From Archangiaceae bacterium (GTDB taxonomy: Bacteria > Myxococcota > Myxococcia > Myxococcales > Myxococcaceae), in NCBI GenBank assembly GCA_023248915.1, contig JAHFDQ010000004.1:1-37362 (forward strand): DNA of 37,362 nucleotides. The letters run 5' to 3'. The position numbers were made by a program, and so were the translations under genes. The notes beneath the pieces are model-generated. The model was not told the origin of the DNA and ran no database searches. It saw only the letters and a program-made list of their open reading frames with translations. This document shows, one piece after another, positions 15,749 through 24,155 of this stretch. Numbering within the stretch: position 1 is the first letter of the stretch; every line of letters starts with the position of its first letter.

Positions 15749-16594
15749 TCAGTGGCTGCCGAGCGGGTCCGGAGTCTCCGGGTCGAAGGCGGCGTCGAAG
15801 TCGACCTCGGCGGTCATGCCCGGCCGCAGCGCTTCGTCCCGTTCATCGACGCCGACTCGCACCCGGAAGGCGCCGGTGACTGGCCGGCCGCGCTTGCCGT
15901 CACGGCCGGCGGCGCCAGCTCGCACTGGGCCCACCTCGACCACGTGCCCCCGAAACGTCCGGCCGGGCACCGCCAGCACCCGGATGGACGTCGGGTCTCC
16001 CGTCCGAAGGTCCGCCAATTGCGCCTCGTCCAGGTCGAGGCGCACCGACAGGCTCTTTACGTCCTCCACGGTCACCACCGCCGTCCCCGGGCTGACCCAC
16101 TCGCCCTCCCCGAGGTCGCGGTCCACCACCCGGCCCTCGAACGGCGCGTGAATCTCGGCCTGGGCGAGCTGAGTCCGCGCCAGCTCGAGGGCAGCCTCGC
16201 CGACGCGAAGCGCCGCGCGGGCATTGCTCGCCGTCTGGCCAAAGTGCGTGCGGGCCGGCATCGGCGCCGTGTCGGTTCCCGCGAAGCTCACGGTCGGCAA
16301 GGGCGCTCCGAGGCTCGCCTCGGCGTCGCCGAGCGCCTGCCGGTCGCGCTCGAGGTTGGCCTCGGCCAGCGCCACCGCCGCCTGCCGCTCTCGGGAGTCG
16401 AGCCGCGCGAGCAGTTGGTCCTTCTGCACCCTGTCGCCCTCGCGTACCGGAATCGACTGCACCTGCCCGGACACGGTGGCCGCGACAGCCGACCGCCGGG
16501 CGTCGAGGAAGCCGGAATACGGCAGCAGCCTCTGCTCGCGGCAGGACAGCAGCGCCGCTGGAGCCAACACCAGGACAAACGTCAGGCGGTGCAC
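15749..16594 (-). CDS. HlyD-type membrane fusion lipoprotein
   Basis: About 281 residues with a lipoprotein signal ending in the lipobox LLSC. Next come a first biotinyl-lipoyl-like half (VAATVSGQVQSIPVREGD), a helical hairpin of about 90 residues, a second lipoyl half (IHAPFEGRVVDRDLGEGEWV) and beta-barrel sequence. This is the plan of periplasmic adaptor proteins that join an inner-membrane pump to an outer-membrane channel. No pump or channel gene is adjacent. I prefer GTG at 16594, preceded by GGAGG at 16599-16603; ATG at 16618 would add eight residues but lacks a ribosome binding site. Confidence 0.85.
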   Translation of the reverse strand: MHRLTFVLVLAPAALLSCREQRLLPYSGFLDARRSAVAATVSGQVQSIPVREGDRVQKDQLLARLDSRERQAAVALAEANLERDRQALGDAEASLGAPLPTVSFAGTDTAPMPARTHFGQTASNARAALRVGEAALELARTQLAQAEIHAPFEGRVVDRDLGEGEWVSPGTAVVTVEDVKSLSVRLDLDEAQLADLRTGDPTSIRVLAVPGRTFRGHVVEVGPVRAGAAGRDGKRGRPVTGAFRVRVGVDERDEALRPGMTAEVDFDAAFDPETPDPLGSH

Positions 16595-16689
16595 GAAGCC
16601 TCCGCGCGGCAGTGACATTCCGAAGTCCGTGAACGGTGCTCACGGCCGCGTGGCCGCGCACGCCACCTGGTCCGCGGGCGCGCCGCTGT

Positions 16690-16704
16690 GTCGACTTGCC
16701 GGCC
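16690..16704 (+). repeat. 15-bp direct repeat, left copy
   Basis: GTCGACTTGCCGGCC occurs here and again at 17033-17047, outside the two ends of the inverted-repeat block. This copy also forms the left arm of a hairpin with 16723-16734 (GCCGGC GTCGAC). Confidence 0.7.
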
Positions 16705-16745
16705 CCCTAAGCGAAGTGAATCGCCGGCGTCGACCGAAGCGACCG

Positions 16746-17000
16746 CTGTCAGGCCAGATGACTCGCCCCGGTGCACGAGCGGAGCGCCGCACTGACGTCA
16801 AACCACGGCAAACACGGGCCTTCGTCTCGAGGGGCCGGCGCCGCGGGCGTCATTTTCGTCTGGCCTGACGCCCGGGCGTCAGGCCAGACCATTTTGCCCC
16901 GCTCCCCGGACCCGGCCTTCAGTCGACCTCAGTGAATCTATGCACTTCCGACACTGGATCACCCACTCGAGCGACGCTCCGCCGCAATCTGGCCTGACAG
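16746..17000. repeat. Nested inverted repeats built from TCTGGCCTGAC
   Basis: The 11-mer TCTGGCCTGAC or its reverse complement occurs four times: 16748-16758 (minus), 16859-16869 (plus), 16878-16888 (minus) and 16988-16998 (plus). The outer copies extend to a perfect 13-base inverted repeat (16746-16758 with 16988-17000). The inner two form a perfect palindrome. The outer pair and the palindrome share the same centre within half a base. The arrangement can also be read as two adjacent segments of 122 and 121 bases, each bounded by inverted 11-mers, although their interiors do not look alike. Confidence 0.8.
16858..16889. repeat. Perfect 32-bp palindrome
   Basis: Two inverted copies of TCTGGCCTGAC flank the self-complementary core GCCCGGGC, with one further G-C pair outside. 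It could be a protein-binding site or could extrude as a cruciform. There is no T-run beside it, so a terminator is unlikely. Confidence 0.85.
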
Positions 17001-17032
17001 CTCAACCTGGGCGCCTAAGCCGACCATCCTAG

Positions 17033-17047
17033 GTCGACTTGCCGGCC
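17033..17047 (+). repeat. 15-bp direct repeat, right copy
   Basis: Identical to 16690-16704. The pair encloses the inverted-repeat block at roughly equal distances (41 and 32 bases). Confidence 0.7.
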
Positions 17048-17093
17048 TTCCCCGGCGCGGCGTGAGCACGAGCCCTGCTATTCCCCGAGGCAG

Positions 17094-17116
17094 GCCGGCC
17101 GCCTCCGTCGGCCGGC
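17094..17116. repeat. GC-rich hairpin
   Basis: An eight-base perfect stem (GCCGGCCG with CGGCCGGC) and a seven-base loop. No T-run follows on either strand, so its role is open. Confidence 0.5.
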
Positions 17117-17489
17117 TAGGCCCAATACCGATCAGTTAGGCGCAAGCGTTCAATCTCGCCGAGGAATTCCCGCCCTCTCGTCACGGCAGCGGCTGAGTGG
17201 GCTGTTCGAACCTCCGGCAGTGAAAATGGCGCCGAAAACCGAAGCCCGGGGGGATGAGCGAAGGCGGCAGCGGCGGACCGGTCCGTGCTCCTCGCCCGGG
17301 GCGACCTCTGCCGTCGGTGAGCGCAGGAAGCTCGAGGATGCCCGTCATGTGGGCGCGTGCCCACGCAAGAGACCGCCCCTTCCCCCTACGTGCCGAACGC
17401 TCCGGGCTGGCGGCAAGGCCTCGTCCTCACATCCAGCGAATTCATGCGCCGGGTCCGAGCGGCAATTGTTCGCCTACTCTGTCGGCGCC

Positions 17490-18220
17490 ATGCGGACTTC
17501 CGTGTTGAATCGCTTCGGGTTGATGTTCCTGGTGCTCCTCGCCAGCGCTTGCGAACGAAGCAACTCGACGGTCCGACTGGGCAGCTACGTGTTGAAACCC
17601 AAGAGCTCGCTCTCAGTCGTGTACTCGGCCTGCAACACGTCCTGGACCGACCTCGTCGTCTCGGACGAGCCTGATGTCTGCGGCACCTATCAGGCATCGA
17701 TTTGCGCAGAACAGCCGGTGCGGCGTCCACCCGGTTCCTTCATGGTCGTTCGCGTGAACGGAAGCGGTCCGGGGTCCTTTCCGATTCGTGGGAGTGCGCT
17801 GGCCGACTCCGTCTGGGGGCTACCGGCGTCGCACTGCACCGGCTCCGACCCAGGTCCTGGGCAGTCCAGCGCGAGCTTCGGCACGTCCGAACCCTACTTC
17901 TCGGACTTCGCCTCTTCGGGGACGGTGACGCTCGAGCAGGCCAATGGAGACCAGCCCGTCTACGGCCGCTACGAGCTCGCGGCGAGCAGCGGGACGCGCT
18001 ATGTGGCGACCTGTTCGGCGCGGCGTGCGCGGGCGTGAAGTGGGCGAGGAACTTTCAAGGTCCAGAATGCACGGACCAGCGCACCGCGAGCGAGCTGAGC
18101 ATCTCCTGCGAGTGCGACTGCAGGAGCGGCGGTGGAGGCCAACATCACTGCTCCGGCCCCGCCCCGGGGGCGATTACTCCCAACGGCTCCCCGTCCATCG
18201 GCTGCTGCCCCGTCTTCTGA
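17490..18220 (+). pseudogene. Cys-rich lipoprotein gene with a one-base frameshift
   Basis: Starting at ATG 17490, the frame encodes a lipoprotein signal (LMFLVLLASAC, lipid-bearing Cys21) and then a Cys-containing, strand-rich domain, ending in YELAASSGTRYV. There it meets a stop at 18036-18038 after an Arg-rich run unlike the rest. In the next frame the sequence continues naturally as GDLFGAACAGVKW and a Cys-rich end (CECDC, GCCPVF) to the stop at 18218-18220. One additional G around 18003-18007 would restore a 243-residue protein. As it stands, the product is 182 residues. Function is unknown; similar Cys-paired lipoproteins are common in myxobacteria. TACTCT nine bases before the start could be a -10 element. 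Confidence 0.7.
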
Positions 18221-18245
18221 GCGCGTCCCAATCTCGAGCGCCCGA

Positions 18246-19001
18246 CTATTCCCCCAGGTAGGCGCGGCGTACTTCGGGGCTGGCCAGAAGCTCTTGTCCC
18301 GGTCCTGCCATCGCCAATTCACCGGTCTCCAGCACGTAGCCGTAGTCGGCCAGCGCCAGCGCCAGGTGGGCGTTCTGCTCGACCAGGAGGATGGACACCC
18401 CCCGGCCGTTCACCTCGCGCAAGATTCGGAAGATTGTCTGCACCACCTGCGGCGCCAGCCCCAGCGACGGCTCGTCGAGGAGCAACAGCGTCGGCCGCGA
18501 CATGAGGGCCCGCGAAATTGCGAGCATCTGCTGCTCGCCGCCCGACAGCGTCGCCGCCTGCTGCTTCCGGCGCTCGGCCAGCACCGGGAACAGCGAGAAG
18601 CAGTACTCGGCGTCCTTCGTCACCTCGGCCCGGTCTCGGCGCAGGTAGGCGCCCAACTCCAAGTTTTCCAGCACCGACAGGTTGAGGAAGATGCCTCGCC
18701 CCTCGGGAGCGTGGGCCATGCCGCGCGGCACCAACAGGTTCGGCTTCAGCCCGGTGACGTCGGCCCCGGCGAGGGTGATGCGGCCGCCCGCCGGCTTCAC
18801 CATGCCGCTCACCGCGCGCAGGGTGGACGTCTTGCCCGCGCCGTTCGACCCGATGAGCGCCACCACCTCGCCCTTGCCCACCGACAGGGTGATGCCGTGC
18901 AGCGCCTTGATGGCGCCGTAGGACACCCGCAGCTCCTTCACCTCGAGCAGCGGCTCGCGCGGGCGGCGTTCGCCCAGCACCTGGGTGGCTCCTTCCGTCA
19001 C
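18246..19001 (-). CDS. livF: Branched-chain amino acid ABC transporter ATPase LivF
   Basis: A 251-residue ABC ATPase with Walker A GSNGAGKTS, signature LSGGEQQ, Walker B LLLLDEP and the switch His region VEQNAH. The RGMAHAPEGRGIFLNLSV segment is typical of LivF. It hydrolyses ATP at the inner membrane to drive import of leucine, isoleucine, valine or related amino acids together with LivG. The GTG start at 19001 overlaps the LivG stop (GTGA). It is the last gene of the liv operon and ends 25 bases from the convergent broken lipoprotein gene. Confidence 0.95.
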   Translation of the reverse strand: MTEGATQVLGERRPREPLLEVKELRVSYGAIKALHGITLSVGKGEVVALIGSNGAGKTSTLRAVSGMVKPAGGRITLAGADVTGLKPNLLVPRGMAHAPEGRGIFLNLSVLENLELGAYLRRDRAEVTKDAEYCFSLFPVLAERRKQQAATLSGGEQQMLAISRALMSRPTLLLLDEPSLGLAPQVVQTIFRILREVNGRGVSILLVEQNAHLALALADYGYVLETGELAMAGPGQELLASPEVRRAYLGE

Positions 19002-19903
19002 CGGGAAGCTCCCGCCGCGGCGGCCGGCTGCGCCTCGCCCAGGTAGGCCTCGACCACCTTCGGGTCGGCCCGCACGGCCTCGGGCGTGCCGTAGGCGATT
19101 GTTTCTCCGTGGTCGAGCACCGTTATCTGCTCGCAGATGCCCATCACCAGTTTCATGTCGTGCTCGATGACGAGCAACCCCAGCGAGAACTGGTCCCTCA
19201 GCTTCCGGATGAGCACCATCAGGTCGGACTTCTCGCGGGTATTCATACCCGCGGCGGGTTCGTCCAACAGCAGCACCCGAGGCCGGGTGCCGAGCGCCCG
19301 CGCAATCTCCAGCCGCCGCTGTTCACCGTACGGCAGCGACGCGGCCTCTTCGTCGCGGCGGTGGGCCAGCCCCATCACCTCGAGCAATTCGTCGGCGCGG
19401 CGGGTGACGGCTTCCTCCTCGCGCAGAAAGCCCGGGGTGAGCAACAGCGCCCGCCACCAGTCGTAGTAGTTGTTGGTGGCGTCGAGCATCTGCCCCAGCC
19501 GGGCAAGCGCCGACCCGCGGCGGCGCAACGCGGCCACCCGCTCGGCGCTCACCAGCGGGCGGCTGTCGGCCAGGCAGGCCACCTTCACGTTGTCCACCGC
19601 CGAGAGTTGCTTGAAGAGGCGAATGTTCTGGAAGGTGCGCGCCAGCCCCAGCCGGTTGATTTGGTGCGGCAGCTTGCCGTTCACCCGCTGGCCGGCGACG
19701 AAGACGTCCCCGGACGTCGGCCGGTAGACGCCGGTCAGCACGTTGAACGCGGTCGTCTTGCCGGCGCCGTTCGGACCAATCAACCCCTTCAAGTCGCCCT
19801 GGCGAATTTCCAAGTTGAAGCCGGTGAGCGCCTTCAGCCCCCCGAACTGAATGCTGGCCGCGCGCACCTCGAGCAGCGGCGGGTTGACGGTCGCGGGCGT
19901 CAC
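18998..19903 (-). CDS. livG: Branched-chain amino acid ABC transporter ATPase LivG
   Basis: A 301-residue ABC ATPase: Walker [10 protein letters not shown], the [11 protein letters not shown] segment typical of LivG, signature [15 protein letters not shown], Walker [12 protein letters not shown] and the switch His in VIEHDM. An insert of about 40 residues (CLADSRPL to LLLTPGFL) makes it longer than the E. coli protein (255 residues) and matches other long LivG forms. It pairs with LivF as the motor of the importer. GTG at 19903 overlaps the LivM stop (GTGA). The frame is open upstream, but only as a shadow of LivM. Confidence 0.95.
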   Translation of the reverse strand: MTPATVNPPLLEVRAASIQFGGLKALTGFNLEIRQGDLKGLIGPNGAGKTTAFNVLTGVYRPTSGDVFVAGQRVNGKLPHQINRLGLARTFQNIRLFKQLSAVDNVKVACLADSRPLVSAERVAALRRRGSALARLGQMLDATNNYYDWWRALLLTPGFLREEEAVTRRADELLEVMGLAHRRDEEAASLPYGEQRRLEIARALGTRPRVLLLDEPAAGMNTREKSDLMVLIRKLRDQFSLGLLVIEHDMKLVMGICEQITVLDHGETIAYGTPEAVRADPKVVEAYLGEAQPAAAAGASR

Positions 19904-20961
19904 GCCACCGGCCCCTTCAGGGCGGGCCCTCGGCGCGACAGCCACTTCGGCAGGACGTCCCACGCCTCGCGGGTGCCGAACAGCCCCTGCGGCCGCACCA
20001 GCATCAACAGCACCAGCAGCAGCCCGTAGATGGGCATGCGAATCTGGTCCACCTTCTGCGCCAGCGAGGCGTCCTCTCCGCCGAGCCGCAGGAAGAGGCT
20101 GCGCATGCCCTCGGGCAACAGGGTGAGACAGACCGCCGCGACGATGGCGCCGGTCGTCGAACCGAGGCCCCCGGCCACCACCATCACCACCACCTCCATC
20201 GACTTCACGAAGGTGAACGAGCCCGGGTTGATGATGGGCACGAAGTGGGCGAACAGGGCTCCGGCCACTCCCGCGAAGAAGGACGACACCACGAACGAGC
20301 GCACCTTGTAGCCGGTGGTGTCGACGCCCATCGCCTCGGCGGCCACCTCGTCCTCGCGAATCGCCCACAGCGACCGGCCGTGGGAAGAGCCGGCGATGCG
20401 CCGGGCCACCAGCACGGTGACGAAGACCCACAGCCAAACCATGTAGAAGCTCGACCGCTGCGGAATGCCGGACAGCCCGAGCGCGCCGCCCAGGGTCTCG
20501 GTGTTCTGCACCACCACCCGAATAATCTCCCCGAACCCCAGCGTGACGATGGCCAGGTAGTCGCCCTTCAGCCGCAGGGAAGGCAGGCCCACCAGGAAGC
20601 CGCACGCCGCCGCCGCCACCCCGCCCACCCCGATGGCGGCGAGCAACAGGAGCTGGTCCGACAAGGTGGCCGGCAACCCCCGGATGTTGAGCTCTTTCAC
20701 CGCCAGCGAGAACAGGCCCGACAGGTAGGCCCCCACCGCCATGAAGCCGGCGTGGCCGATGGAAAACTGCCCGGTCATGCCGTTCACGACGTTGAGCGAC
20801 ACCGCGAGGATGACGTTCACCCCCACCAGCGACGACAGGTACACGAAGAAGTGCATCGGCCCGAAAATCCACTGCAGCATCGCCAGCACCGCAAGCGCGC
20901 CCAATAGAGGCGCCAGGCCCCGCGCCCAGTACGGCATCGTCTTCGCGCTGGCGGCCCCCAT
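19900..20961 (-). CDS. livM: Branched-chain amino acid ABC transporter permease LivM
   Basis: A 353-residue inner-membrane protein with about eight hydrophobic helices and the family's conserved LNVVNGMTGQFSIGHAGFM and SLRLKGDYLAIVTLGFGEI segments. LivM and LivH form the membrane channel of the importer. The ATG at 20961 overlaps the LivH stop by one base (TGATG). A GTG one codon earlier is possible but less likely. Confidence 0.95.
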   Translation of the reverse strand: MGAASAKTMPYWARGLAPLLGALAVLAMLQWIFGPMHFFVYLSSLVGVNVILAVSLNVVNGMTGQFSIGHAGFMAVGAYLSGLFSLAVKELNIRGLPATLSDQLLLLAAIGVGGVAAAACGFLVGLPSLRLKGDYLAIVTLGFGEIIRVVVQNTETLGGALGLSGIPQRSSFYMVWLWVFVTVLVARRIAGSSHGRSLWAIREDEVAAEAMGVDTTGYKVRSFVVSSFFAGVAGALFAHFVPIINPGSFTFVKSMEVVVMVVAGGLGSTTGAIVAAVCLTLLPEGMRSLFLRLGGEDASLAQKVDQIRMPIYGLLLVLLMLVRPQGLFGTREAWDVLPKWLSRRGPALKGPVA

Positions 20962-21908
20962 CACACTTTCTCCGCCACCGCGCGGCCGAACAGCCCCTCG
21001 GGCCGCACCAGCAACACCGCGATGAGGAAGCCGAACGCCACCGCGTCGCGCCAGGAAGAGGACGTGTAGCCGACGACGAATTCCTCGCACAGGCCGAGCA
21101 AGAGCGCCCCCACCACGGCGCCCGGCACGTGGCCGATGCCCCCGATGACCGCGGCCACGAAGGCCTTCAGCCCCACGTACGTGCCCATCAAGGGCTGCAC
21201 CGCGGTGTCCTTGATGGCGTAGAGCAACCCGGCGCCTGCGGCGAGCGCGCTGCCCAGCATGAAGGTGGTGGCGATGACTCGGTCGGTAGGAATGCCCATC
21301 AGCGCCGCGGTGCGGTGGTCGAAGGACACCGCCCGCATCGCGCTGCCGAAGCGCGTCTTGAACACCAGCAACTGCAGCCCGACCATCAAGGCCACCGCGA
21401 TGCCGAGGCTGATGACCTGCCAGTTCCACACCACGACGTCCCGGTCGCCGAACACCAGCCACTCGGTGGGCTTGATGATTTCGGGGAAGGCGCGCGGGGC
21501 CGCTCCGGGCAAGAGCGTCACCGAGGCGCTGCCCAGGTGCGCCACCCAGTCGAGCTGGAAGCCGTAGGACAGGGCGAAGGAGATGCCGATGGCGGTGATG
21601 AGCGCCGTCAGCCGCGGCTTCTCGCGCAGCGGGCGGTAGGCGAACCTCTCGATGACGAAGCCGAGCAAGGCGCAGCCCGCCATCGCCACGAGGAAGATGA
21701 GCAGCACCCCGAGGAACGAAGACTGGGAGCCGCGGCCCAACTGGAACGCGGTGCCGTAGCCCAGGTACACGCCCACCATCATCACGTCGCCGTGAGCGAA
21801 GTTGATGAGCTTCAGCACCCCGTACACCATGGTGTAGCCGAGGGCGACGAGCGCGTAGATGGTGCCGGACGCGAGCCCGTTGATGATGTGCTGGACGAAG
21901 TCCGACAT
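20961..21908 (-). CDS. livH: Branched-chain amino acid ABC transporter permease LivH
   Basis: A 315-residue inner-membrane permease. The N-terminal IINGLASGTIYALVALGYTMVYG region and KLINFAHGDVMMVG are hallmarks of LivH. About eight membrane helices are visible, and AVVGALLLGLCEEFVVGY near the C-terminus matches the family. It begins six bases after the binding-protein gene, so all five liv genes should be on one transcript. Confidence 0.95.
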   Translation of the reverse strand: MSDFVQHIINGLASGTIYALVALGYTMVYGVLKLINFAHGDVMMVGVYLGYGTAFQLGRGSQSSFLGVLLIFLVAMAGCALLGFVIERFAYRPLREKPRLTALITAIGISFALSYGFQLDWVAHLGSASVTLLPGAAPRAFPEIIKPTEWLVFGDRDVVVWNWQVISLGIAVALMVGLQLLVFKTRFGSAMRAVSFDHRTAALMGIPTDRVIATTFMLGSALAAGAGLLYAIKDTAVQPLMGTYVGLKAFVAAVIGGIGHVPGAVVGALLLGLCEEFVVGYTSSSWRDAVAFGFLIAVLLVRPEGLFGRAVAEKV

Positions 21909-21914
21909 CGGCCG

Positions 21915-23156
21915 CTAGGGCGCCACGGTGGTGACGAAGGCGAACTTGCCCTCTTCCACCTTGAGCACGACGGCCGGCTTCACCGCGTTGCGGTCCTTGT
22001 CCATGGTGATGCGGCCGGCCACGCCGGGAAAGTCGCGGGTCTGCGCCAGCGCGGCGCGCAAGGCCGGTCCGGACAGGTCGGGAGCCCGCTTCATCGCTTC
22101 GAGCGCCACACGCGCCGCGTCGTACCCGAGCGCGGCCAAGGAATCGGGCACCGAGCCGAAGGCGGCCTGGTACGCCTTGACGAAGTCCTGCACCGACGGG
22201 TCGGTCGCCGAGTAGTGGTTCGAGACGTAAGCGCCCTCGATGGCGCTGCCGCCGAGCTCGAACAGCTTGTCCGAGTCCCACCCGTCGCCGCCGAGCAGCG
22301 TCGCCTTCAGCCCCAGCTCGCGCGCCTGGCGGGCGATGACGCCCACGTCGTTGTAGTAGCCGGGAATGTAGAGCGCGTCGGCCTTCTTGCCCTTCAGCGC
22401 GGTCAACTGCGCCCGGAAGTCGGTGTCGCCCTTGGCGTAGGCCTCGATGGCCACCACCTTGCCGCCCATCTCGGAGAACTTGCGCTCGAACACCTCGGTC
22501 AGCCCGATGGAATAGGCGCTCTTCACGTCCTTCAGGATGGCGGCCTTGGTCACCTTCAGGTTGTCGTGGGCGAACTTCGCCATCACGTAACCCTGGAAGG
22601 GGTCGATGAAGCAGACGCGGAAAATGTAGTCGCCCACTTGGGTGACGGAAGGGTTGGTGGACGACGGCGTAATCATCGGCACCTGTGCTTCCTGGGCCTT
22701 CGGCGCCATCGCCAGCGAGTTCGACGAGGCGACCTCTCCGAGGATGAGTTTCACGTGGTCCTGGGTGATGAGCCGGGTGACGGCGCTGGCCGCCTCTTCC
22801 GGCTTCGACTGGTCGTCGTAGACCCGGACCGCCACCTTCTTGCCCTTCAGGCCTCCGGCGGCGTTCACCTCGCGTAGCGCCAGCTCGATGCCGTTGCGTG
22901 TCGAGATGCCGAACGCCGCTTCCGAGCCGGTGAGCGACCCGACTTCGCCGAGCAGAATGGTGTCGTCGGCCGGGGCGCCCGGAGCCATAGGGCCCGACGG
23001 CCCCACCGCCGGAACCGGAGCGGCGTTGGCCTCGCTCGCGGAATGCACCGCCTGGGGCGCCGCGGGGGCCGTCGCTTCGCCGCTCGACGTCTTCTTCTCG
23101 CAACCGGCGGCGGCCAGGGTCAACGCCGCGAGAAAGGTCAACGAATTCAAGCGCAT
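21915..23156 (-). CDS. livK: Branched-chain amino acid ABC binding lipoprotein (LivK-like)
   Basis: A 413-residue periplasmic binding protein of the Leu/Ile/Val type. It has a lipoprotein signal (LAAAGC, Cys19), a 60-residue Ala/Pro linker, and then the receptor fold beginning ILLGEVGSLTGSEAAFG. Other family segments are NAAGGLKGKKVAV, ILGEVASSNSLAMAP, MITPSSTNPSVTQ and YIPGYYNDVGVIARQAREL. It should deliver branched-chain amino acids or similar ligands to LivHM. ATG at 23156 is preceded by GGGAGG at good distance; the open frame further upstream lacks this and would spoil the signal peptide. A promoter lies just upstream. Confidence 0.94.
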   Translation of the reverse strand: MRLNSLTFLAALTLAAAGCEKKTSSGEATAPAAPQAVHSASEANAAPVPAVGPSGPMAPGAPADDTILLGEVGSLTGSEAAFGISTRNGIELALREVNAAGGLKGKKVAVRVYDDQSKPEEAASAVTRLITQDHVKLILGEVASSNSLAMAPKAQEAQVPMITPSSTNPSVTQVGDYIFRVCFIDPFQGYVMAKFAHDNLKVTKAAILKDVKSAYSIGLTEVFERKFSEMGGKVVAIEAYAKGDTDFRAQLTALKGKKADALYIPGYYNDVGVIARQARELGLKATLLGGDGWDSDKLFELGGSAIEGAYVSNHYSATDPSVQDFVKAYQAAFGSVPDSLAALGYDAARVALEAMKRAPDLSGPALRAALAQTRDFPGVAGRITMDKDRNAVKPAVVLKVEEGKFAFVTTVAP

Positions 23157-23178
23157 CAGGTCCTCCCAGAGTCGGGGC

Positions 23179-23207
23179 CTTGTACGGGGCTCTGTCGGGC
23201 CGGTCAA
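23179..23207 (-). promoter_or_regulatory. Promoter of the liv operon
   Basis: On the minus strand TTGACC (23207-23202) and TACAAG (23184-23179) are separated by exactly 17 bases. These match the sigma-70 consensus at five and four of six positions. The transcript would start about 16 bases before the ribosome binding site and ATG of the livK-like gene. Confidence 0.55.
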
Positions 23208-23227
23208 GAGAAGCGCTGGAGTTCGCC

Positions 23228-23256
23228 TTGAGGCCGGCGCCTGCGCCCGATAAGGT
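23228..23256 (+). promoter_or_regulatory. Candidate promoter for the gene at 23288
   Basis: TTGAGG (23228-23233) and TAAGGT (23251-23256) with a 17-base spacer point to the plus-strand gene that starts at 23288. The match is four and three of six. It stands back to back with the liv promoter. Confidence 0.4.
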
Positions 23257-23287
23257 CGGAGCGGCACCGAAACGAAAGGCAGATGAA

Positions 23288-24106
23288 ATGTCTCAGCTGA
23301 ACCTCATCCTCTCCGTCCCACAGGGCGCCATCACCGCAACCAGCTTGGGGATTGAGGGCTTCGCCTGGCACTTGAGCCCGGGCTCGGCCAAATACTACCG
23401 GGGCAGGAGCGTGCTGGTCGACCTGGCGCTCGCCAACGGCAAGCCCGACTTCCAGTACCTACCCGAAGGTGAGTGGCGCGACGCCGCGGGGGACTCGGCC
23501 CTGGCCGTCGCCGCGGCCGTGGGTGGCAAGCGCACCAAGACCGCGCTGTCGAACAACGCCTTCAGTTGCACCCCCATCGAGGCCTTCCGCCACATCTACC
23601 TGGTGAAGACGGGCGGGCACGCGCTGCCGCTGACCCAGCCGGTCGAATTGGCCAAGTACTCGACGCACACCTGCGACGAGAACCTGTCCACCGAGGACGT
23701 CGCCCGGGCCATCGGAAAGGCCAACCCGGCGAACCGCCACGCGCGGCTGTACATGGTGCTGGCGCCGACCGAGTTCCTGGTGCTGTCGAACCTCAGCCCC
23801 GAGGAATACGTCTGGTACTCCACCCACCGGCCGGGGAAGAAGTTCCGCCAGGTGATGTTCTGCGAGCTGAAGCCCGGGGTGCAGTTGGTGGCCGAGAGCG
23901 TCTACCACTCGGCGGTGAAGAACCTCGAGAACCCGAACAAGAAGACCAAGACGCTGGTCTCGGGCGACTGCTTGAACCGGGTGGCCTTCCCCGACTGGAT
24001 TGGGTACGGCAACAAGGGCGCGGGCATGTACGTCGGCGACCGCACCCGCGCGGTGGCCTGGCACTTCCCCGACGTGCCCTCTTCCTGGGCTCGCGCCGAC
24101 GGTTAG
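23288..24106 (+). CDS. Unrecognised soluble protein
   Basis: A 272-residue protein with balanced composition and no signal peptide or membrane helix. It starts with alternating strand sequence (LNLILSVPQGAITATSLGIEGFAWHL). A central region holds several Cys and His (NAFSCTPIEAFRHIYLVKTGGH, STHTCDENLS), and a conserved-looking end includes GMYVGDRTRAVAWHFPD. I do not recognise a family and see no catalytic signature. ATG at 23288 follows GAAAGGCAG; the frame is open to 23180 but that part overlaps the liv promoter. It is the first of four plus-strand genes running to 26788. Confidence 0.75.
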   Translation: MSQLNLILSVPQGAITATSLGIEGFAWHLSPGSAKYYRGRSVLVDLALANGKPDFQYLPEGEWRDAAGDSALAVAAAVGGKRTKTALSNNAFSCTPIEAFRHIYLVKTGGHALPLTQPVELAKYSTHTCDENLSTEDVARAIGKANPANRHARLYMVLAPTEFLVLSNLSPEEYVWYSTHRPGKKFRQVMFCELKPGVQLVAESVYHSAVKNLENPNKKTKTLVSGDCLNRVAFPDWIGYGNKGAGMYVGDRTRAVAWHFPDVPSSWARADG

Positions 24107-24131
24107 TCCACAACCAGGTTGCGCCCGTGCG

Positions 24132-24155
24132 TCCGGCGAGGCCAAACTCGCCGGA
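24132..24155 (+). promoter_or_regulatory. Hairpin touching the start of the gene at 24155
   Basis: CCGGCGAG (24133-24140) and CTCGCCGG (24147-24154) are perfect inverted arms around the loop GCCAAA, and one more T-A pair includes the A of the ATG. It may block translation, or the sequence may be a promoter of a leaderless message (CAAACT at -12 to -7, TTGCGC 18 bases upstream). Confidence 0.4.

Larger units (their letters stand above)
16595..17489. other. Gene-free stretch with clustered repeats
   Basis: About 0.9 kb between the adaptor gene and the broken lipoprotein gene. No open frame here has convincing protein character. The stretch holds a symmetric set of inverted repeats (16746-17000), a 15-base direct repeat on either side of it, and GC-rich hairpins. 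Parts of it, for example around 16930-16990, are less GC-rich than the flanking genes. It may be the remains of a mobile element or a large regulatory region. Confidence 0.6.

Noticed and set aside
17116-17364. Minus-strand 82-codon frame ending in a plausible-looking segment (GREFLGEIERLRLTDRYW)
   Set aside because: The first half is Arg/Pro-rich shadow composition, there is no ribosome binding site, and no family is recognised. It could be a remnant of a mobile element, but the support is too thin to call.
20962-23103. Long minus-strand open frame continuing upstream of livM
   Set aside because: It is a shadow of livH and livK; those frames carry clear family motifs while this one is Gly/Arg-rich and motif-free.
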